NCBI RefSeq assembly: GCF_051400755.1
Contig: NZ_JBLFFL010000002.1
Span: forward strand, 682,001-746,000
From: Parapedobacter sp051400755
Lineage (GTDB): Bacteria; Bacteroidota; Bacteroidia; Sphingobacteriales; Sphingobacteriaceae
DNA: 64,000 bases
Direction of reading: 5' to 3'
In this document: positions 60,149-64,000 of the stretch, one piece after another
Layout of the letters: every line of letters starts with the position of its first letter
Position numbering within the stretch: position 1 is the stretch's first letter
The notes under the pieces: model-generated
Database searches by the model: none
What the model was told of the DNA's origin: nothing
The model's input: only the letters and a program-made list of their open reading frames with translations
Translations under genes and position numbers: made by a program

Positions 60149-60871
60149 ATGAAGCTGGATTTACTGGTTATAACTGTACACCCTGATGATGCAGAGTTGG
60201 GCAGCGGGGGCACGATACTCAAGCACGTGAGGATGGGGCGGAAAGTGGGCGCAGTCGATTTGACACGCGGTGAACTGGGTACACGGGGCACACCCGAAAT
60301 CCGGGAAGCGGAAGCACGCCGCGCCGCGGAGCTGCTCGGTTTATCGGTGCGGGAAAATCTGGACATGCGCGATGGTTTTTTCCGCAACGATGAAAGTCAC
60401 CAATTGAAAGTGGTTCAGGTCATCCGTAAATATCGGCCGGACATCGTCATTTCCAATGCATTGTTTGATCGGCATCCCGACCACGGACGGGCAGGCGATC
60501 TGATCAATGACGCCGTATTTCTAGCGGGACTGCGCAAGATAGAAACCCAGGAAGCGGGCGAATCCCAAATGCCCCACCGGCCGCGCTTGCTGCTCCAATC
60601 CATCCAGGATTATTATATCAAACCGGATATTGTGGTCGATGTGAGTGACCAATGGGATGATAAGATTGAGGCCATAAAGGCATTCCGGTCGCAATTCTAT
60701 CATGAAGACTACATCGCGGATGAACCGCAGACCTACATCTCAAAGCCCGATTTCCTGCATTACATAGAAGGCCGGGCAAGGGAATACGGCAAACATATCG
60801 GCGCCAAATACGGCGAGGGATTTACCTGCCGGAGGCTGCTGGGGGTGGATGATCTATTTGCGCTGAGATAG
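60149..60871 (+). CDS. bshB1: Bacillithiol biosynthesis deacetylase BshB1
   Basis: A 240-residue PIG-L/LmbE zinc deacetylase that turns GlcNAc-malate into GlcN-malate for bacillithiol, the low-molecular-weight thiol of many Bacteroidota and Firmicutes. The zinc motif is HPDDAELG at residue 11, LTRGELGTRG follows, and HPDHGRAGDL holds the third ligand. The family start MKLDLLV fits ATG 60149 better than 60137 (MDHD). The bshA and bshC genes are not in the window. Confidence 0.92.
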   Translation: MKLDLLVITVHPDDAELGSGGTILKHVRMGRKVGAVDLTRGELGTRGTPEIREAEARRAAELLGLSVRENLDMRDGFFRNDESHQLKVVQVIRKYRPDIVISNALFDRHPDHGRAGDLINDAVFLAGLRKIETQEAGESQMPHRPRLLLQSIQDYYIKPDIVVDVSDQWDDKIEAIKAFRSQFYHEDYIADEPQTYISKPDFLHYIEGRAREYGKHIGAKYGEGFTCRRLLGVDDLFALR

Positions 60872-60895
60872 CTGTTGTCCTTTCACGCAAGTGGA

Positions 60896-61222
60896 TCACA
60901 CAGCAAAACTTTCTCCGCAAGCGCAGGTACGGGAAGCATTCGGATTATGAAATTCAAATCCTTTTCCATTCAAGCCGTCGGAATAATCCAACTCCGTGCC
61001 TGCCAAATACAGGTAAGATTTGATGTCAAGGCAAATTTTAATGCCTTGGTCTTCGAAAAGCTGATCGCCCTTTTTCTCCTCGTTGTCGAAGTCGAGCTTG
61101 TAGCTTAATCCTGAACAGCCGCCGCTTTCAACCGCCACCCGCACGAAATAGGTTTGGTCATAGTTTTCCGCGTGCATGATGTCAAGAATACGTTTCTTTG
61201 CTTTTTCTGTTATCGTTACCAT
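60896..61222 (-). CDS. A-type iron-sulfur carrier (IscA/SufA/ErpA family)
   Basis: A 108-residue protein with the three conserved cysteines: CSGLSY near residue 36 and CACGESF at the C-terminus. A-type carriers pass Fe-S clusters to apo-proteins. The start MVTITEKAK at 61222 matches the family; the frame to 61279 is longer but atypical. It is single and apart from suf/isc genes. Nearby cydAB do not need it specifically. Confidence 0.92.
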   Translation of the reverse strand: MVTITEKAKKRILDIMHAENYDQTYFVRVAVESGGCSGLSYKLDFDNEEKKGDQLFEDQGIKICLDIKSYLYLAGTELDYSDGLNGKGFEFHNPNASRTCACGESFAV

Positions 61223-61320
61223 CGTTTCGCCTTTAGACACTAGATGCTCAATGCTACAAATATCGGGATATTGAATCAATATTACAACCTGCCAACCGTT
61301 TATTGGATGTCATATTTGCC

Positions 61321-62334
61321 TCATGGGTAAGGCGATTGTTTTCCAAACACCCGCATCAGGTAAAACAGAAAAGGTAAGATGAGTGGGCTGCCCAACAGCA
61401 GCGCCCATGCAAGTGCGATGATCGTCTTGGTGCTCCCGGCGTGTTCAGTCAATGACAATCCGCTACCGTCCTTAAACAGTATCAACTCCGGGTAGTGTTG
61501 GTAAGTAGCCGCCAAGAGGATCATCGAAACCTGAAACCCCGCCAGTAGACGTGCGGTGATCGCGCTCCGCTTGTTGAAGGCTACAAAGGTAAAAACCACG
61601 GAAATCGTAGCGGACAGAATAGCGACTTGCCCGATCACATCACCGAATATCCATTCGACCAGGGGGATTCCGGACCCCAGAGCGGAGAGAAAGACCAATG
61701 CGCCCGCGCCCACCACGATGTAGATGAACCGTTTGGCAATGCGGATCATCAGCGTCCGGTCGTTTTCGTCTTCCACCGCGCCGATGGCGTAGGTTGCTGC
61801 GAGGTATCCGCAGATACTGGTGGTAAAAAGGCCGATCGCGATGCCGAACCAGCTTAACCAACTGCCAATGTAGGCGGTGACAAAATCATGTGCCCCGGTA
61901 TCGATGGTACGGGCCACCGTGGCAGCGGCAATGATCCCCAGGAAAAATGGGGTAATTACGCTGGACCAGGTAAATATGCGGGTATAGATCTGCTGCCAAT
62001 CATCCGCCACTGCGTCATAATTGCGGAAAACAAATGCCGTGCCGCGGGCCATAATGCCCATTAGCATCGCCACCAAGGGGATATGCATGTAAATGGACAT
62101 GGTGGTATAAATGGTTGGAAATCCCACAAATAGGATGACGATGGCGATAATCAACCACATGTGGTTGGCCTCCCAGATCGGCCCGATCGCGTGCGACATG
62201 ATCTTCCTCACCCGCTGCTTGTGCTTGCGGTCTATGGTCAACTCAACGATGCCTGCACCGAAATCGGCTCCCCCGAGGAGGAGGTATAAGCAGATCGACG
62301 CCCAAAGGAATATGATAACAACGTATAGCATCAT
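61321..62334 (-). CDS. cydB: Cytochrome bd ubiquinol oxidase subunit II
   Basis: A 337-residue membrane protein with about eight to nine segments, partner of CydA. The start (FLWASICLYLLLGGADFGAGIVEL) and the EANHMWLIIAIVILFVGFP segment are typical (key part GGADFGAG). The bd oxidase reduces oxygen to water with quinol electrons at low oxygen. The ATG overlaps the cydA stop by four bases (ATGA). Confidence 0.95.
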   Translation of the reverse strand: MMLYVVIIFLWASICLYLLLGGADFGAGIVELTIDRKHKQRVRKIMSHAIGPIWEANHMWLIIAIVILFVGFPTIYTTMSIYMHIPLVAMLMGIMARGTAFVFRNYDAVADDWQQIYTRIFTWSSVITPFFLGIIAAATVARTIDTGAHDFVTAYIGSWLSWFGIAIGLFTTSICGYLAATYAIGAVEDENDRTLMIRIAKRFIYIVVGAGALVFLSALGSGIPLVEWIFGDVIGQVAILSATISVVFTFVAFNKRSAITARLLAGFQVSMILLAATYQHYPELILFKDGSGLSLTEHAGSTKTIIALAWALLLGSPLILPFLFYLMRVFGKQSPYP

Positions 62335-63671
62335 GACGATGATTTGGGTTGATAATCGGGGTCTGTCGTGTCATACAGTTTTCCCACCATGGTCATCTGC
62401 CGGTAGAGCAAGAAGATGACGATCGCCGATAACGAAATGAAAATAGCCGTGAATAAATAAAACGAGTACACCATGCCGGGCATCGGCGTTACGGCGTCGG
62501 CTGTGCGCATAACGCCATAGATGATCCAGGGTTGGCGCCCCACCTCCGTAACGATCCAGCCGGCTTCCACCGCGACGTAACCCAAGGGGGTGGCGATGAC
62601 AAACAGGCGGAGCAGCCAATCACGGTTGAGCCATGTTTTTCGTTTGGCCAGGGCAAATAGGTAGATCACTGCGAGCAGGGCTAACAGTATTCCAATAGCG
62701 ATCATCACCTGAAAAGCATAGTGTGTGATGGCTACCGGCGGCCAGTTTTCTTTGGGTATATCATTCAATCCGGTGACCGGCTTTTTCAGGTCGCCGTGTG
62801 CGAGGAAGCTGAGCAATCCCGGTATCTTGATCCCATGTTTGACTGCTTGTTTTTCTTCATCTGGAATCCCGCCGATCAAGAAAGGCGCTCCCGCCGCCGT
62901 TTCGAAATGCGCTTCCATGGCGGCCAACTTGGCCGGTTGCCGCTTGGCCACATCTTTGGCGGAGATATCGCCGCTGATGGGTTGCAGGAGCGCCGCGATA
63001 CACGCGCAAAGGGCGGCGATCCGAAAAGCGATGGCATGAAATGCCACGTTTTTTCGCCTCAAGATCATCAACGCGTGTATGCCTGCTACGGCAAATCCGG
63101 TAGCACTAAAAGCGGCCAATGTCATGTGGAGCGCCTGGGAAAACCAGGCATCGTTAAACATCGCCTGTATGGGGTCTACGTTTAGGTATTGCCCGTTTAC
63201 AAAATCGAATCCCGCCGGACTATTCATCCAGGCGTTGGCCGCCACGACCAATATCCCGGAGGCCAGACCGCTGAGCCCCACGATTACTCCCGTAACCCAG
63301 TGAAACCAAGGCGCTAACCGCTCCCATCCATAAAGAAAAAAACCAAGGGCGATGGCCTCGACAAAAAAGGCGGTGCCTTCCAGTGAAAATGGCATCCCGA
63401 AAATGGGACCGGCATGTTCCATGAAGACCGGCCACAATAACCCCAACTCAAACGATAGCATCGTGCCCGATACCGCCCCCGTAGCAAACAGGATGGCCAC
63501 CCCCTTGCTCCAGGCCTTAGTAAGTCCGCGATAGCGCAGATTTCCGGTCTTTAAGTAAATGAAGTGCGATATGGCCATAAAAAAGGGCATAACCATACCG
63601 ACACAGGCGAATATGATGTGGAATCCCAAAGACATCGCCATTTGGGATCGCGCGGCGATCAGATTGTCCAT
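62331..63671 (-). CDS. cydA: Cytochrome bd ubiquinol oxidase subunit I
   Basis: A 446-residue haem-carrying subunit. Axial His in MSLGFHIIFAC near residue 18, the GRQPW segment (EVGRQPWIIYG) near 378 and about nine membrane helices are visible. The length is at the short end, indicating the short quinol-binding loop as in Bacillus rather than E. coli. It forms an operon with cydB. A TAACTTTA at 63718-63711 on the minus strand is a weak -7 candidate. No cydX or cydCD is seen. Confidence 0.95.
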   Translation of the reverse strand: MDNLIAARSQMAMSLGFHIIFACVGMVMPFFMAISHFIYLKTGNLRYRGLTKAWSKGVAILFATGAVSGTMLSFELGLLWPVFMEHAGPIFGMPFSLEGTAFFVEAIALGFFLYGWERLAPWFHWVTGVIVGLSGLASGILVVAANAWMNSPAGFDFVNGQYLNVDPIQAMFNDAWFSQALHMTLAAFSATGFAVAGIHALMILRRKNVAFHAIAFRIAALCACIAALLQPISGDISAKDVAKRQPAKLAAMEAHFETAAGAPFLIGGIPDEEKQAVKHGIKIPGLLSFLAHGDLKKPVTGLNDIPKENWPPVAITHYAFQVMIAIGILLALLAVIYLFALAKRKTWLNRDWLLRLFVIATPLGYVAVEAGWIVTEVGRQPWIIYGVMRTADAVTPMPGMVYSFYLFTAIFISLSAIVIFLLYRQMTMVGKLYDTTDPDYQPKSSS

Positions 63672-63861
63672 AATGGTATTGAATAATGACGGTACATCTA
63701 AACAGCCCTAAAGTTACCGGTTTAGTGCCATATACCGAAGGCGGTCAAACCCGATAGCAATAAAATAAACAAAATTCATATTCTTTCTAAATTAAAAAAA
63801 ATTAATCTAAAAGGAGGGTTGGGGTTGTATACGAAATAAAAATTTTCCTCAATTACTTTTG

Positions 63862-63869
63862 TATTTTTG
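63862..63869 (+). promoter_or_regulatory. -7 box TATTTTTG before the last gene
   Basis: Exact element ending four bases before the ATG at 63874. Confidence 0.45.
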
Positions 63870-63873
63870 TAAC

Positions 63874-64000
63874 ATGACCGTTGGACTTCTCCAAAAGATA
63901 AAGATGAATGCCAAGAAACGCCTAACTTTTCTAATCGGTACCCAGGTTGGCTTGGATTTGGAAAACAGGCTGTTTAATTCGATCAGCCTGATCGCCATTT
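63874..64000 (+). CDS. Start of a membrane sensor-like protein, cut by window end
   Basis: ATG 63874 opens a frame that runs to the window edge (42 codons). It begins MTVGLLQKIKMNAKKRLTF, then TQVGLDLENRLFNSISLIAI. The basic start followed by L-E-N-R-(L/I)-F-N and a hydrophobic run resembles the N-termini of multi-TM sensor kinases of Sphingobacteria. The kinase domain itself is outside the window, so the class is a guess. Confidence 0.5.
   Translation, partial: MTVGLLQKIKMNAKKRLTFLIGTQVGLDLENRLFNSISLIAI

Noticed and set aside
1..64000. CRISPR array, insertion sequence or prophage
   Set aside because: No regularly spaced repeats of 25-40 bp, no transposase or integrase motif and no phage structural gene were seen.

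Overview
The window looks like a chromosomal segment of a Bacteroidota bacterium of the Sphingobacteriaceae type (my guess is near Parapedobacter; no marker gene settles the genus). The reasons are promoters of the form TTTG-N18..20-TAnnTTTG before many genes, few purine-rich Shine-Dalgarno sites, a bacillithiol-type deacetylase (bshB1), DUF4294, the imuA-imuB-dnaE2 set, and the order relA/spoT-fur-purA. Most of the window has moderate to high GC. The stretch 43.5-47.35 kb is clearly AT-rich.

Layout. 0-2.2 kb: end of an MCE/MlaD lipid-transport gene, mtaB and a tRNA-Val. 2.2-7.6 kb: the damage-tolerance operon imuA-imuB-dnaE2 on the minus strand. 7.7-12.1 kb: a candidate small RNA, an exported alpha/beta hydrolase, an M3 oligopeptidase and a DUF6364/PIN toxin-antitoxin pair. 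12.1-18 kb: two divergent helicases, HrpB and a large SNF2 protein. 18-22.4 kb: a nucleoside transporter, a bifunctional nuclease, EtfA/EtfB and two small genes. 22.5-27.3 kb: a cysteine desulfurase, an ECF sigma factor module, a DnaQ-like exonuclease and thioredoxin reductase. 27.3-29.1 kb: a CstB-like persulfide dioxygenase/rhodanese protein coupled to an exported rhodanese. 29.2-32.7 kb: exported proteins and TPR proteins.

32.8-43 kb is the most distinctive region. It is a one-direction cluster with two different Tat-exported molybdenum hydroxylase large subunits, each with its own 2Fe-2S subunit and neither with a FAD subunit. These are followed by a NifS-like desulfurase, a fused XdhC-MocA maturation protein, MoaA, a TauE/SafE transporter and MoaD. 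It reads as two periplasmic oxidoreductases with a dedicated cofactor sulfuration and cytidylylation line plus part of cofactor synthesis.

43-47.5 kb: an AT-rich island between tRNA-Ser(TGA) and tRNA-Arg(TCT). It carries a LytTR response regulator, a LytS-type kinase with an in-frame 18-bp tandem repeat, an exported S41 peptidase, and a gene-free stretch with nested palindromes next to the tRNA-Ser.

47.5-64 kb is mostly housekeeping: gpsA, ggt, hemF, an active/inactive M16 peptidase pair, pabB, purA, fur, relA/spoT, DUF4294, bshB1, an A-type Fe-S carrier, cydAB and the start of a membrane sensor gene. Several genes have a TAnnTTTG box only 3-9 bases before the ATG, which suggests leaderless mRNAs. 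No CRISPR array, transposase, integrase or prophage gene was seen.
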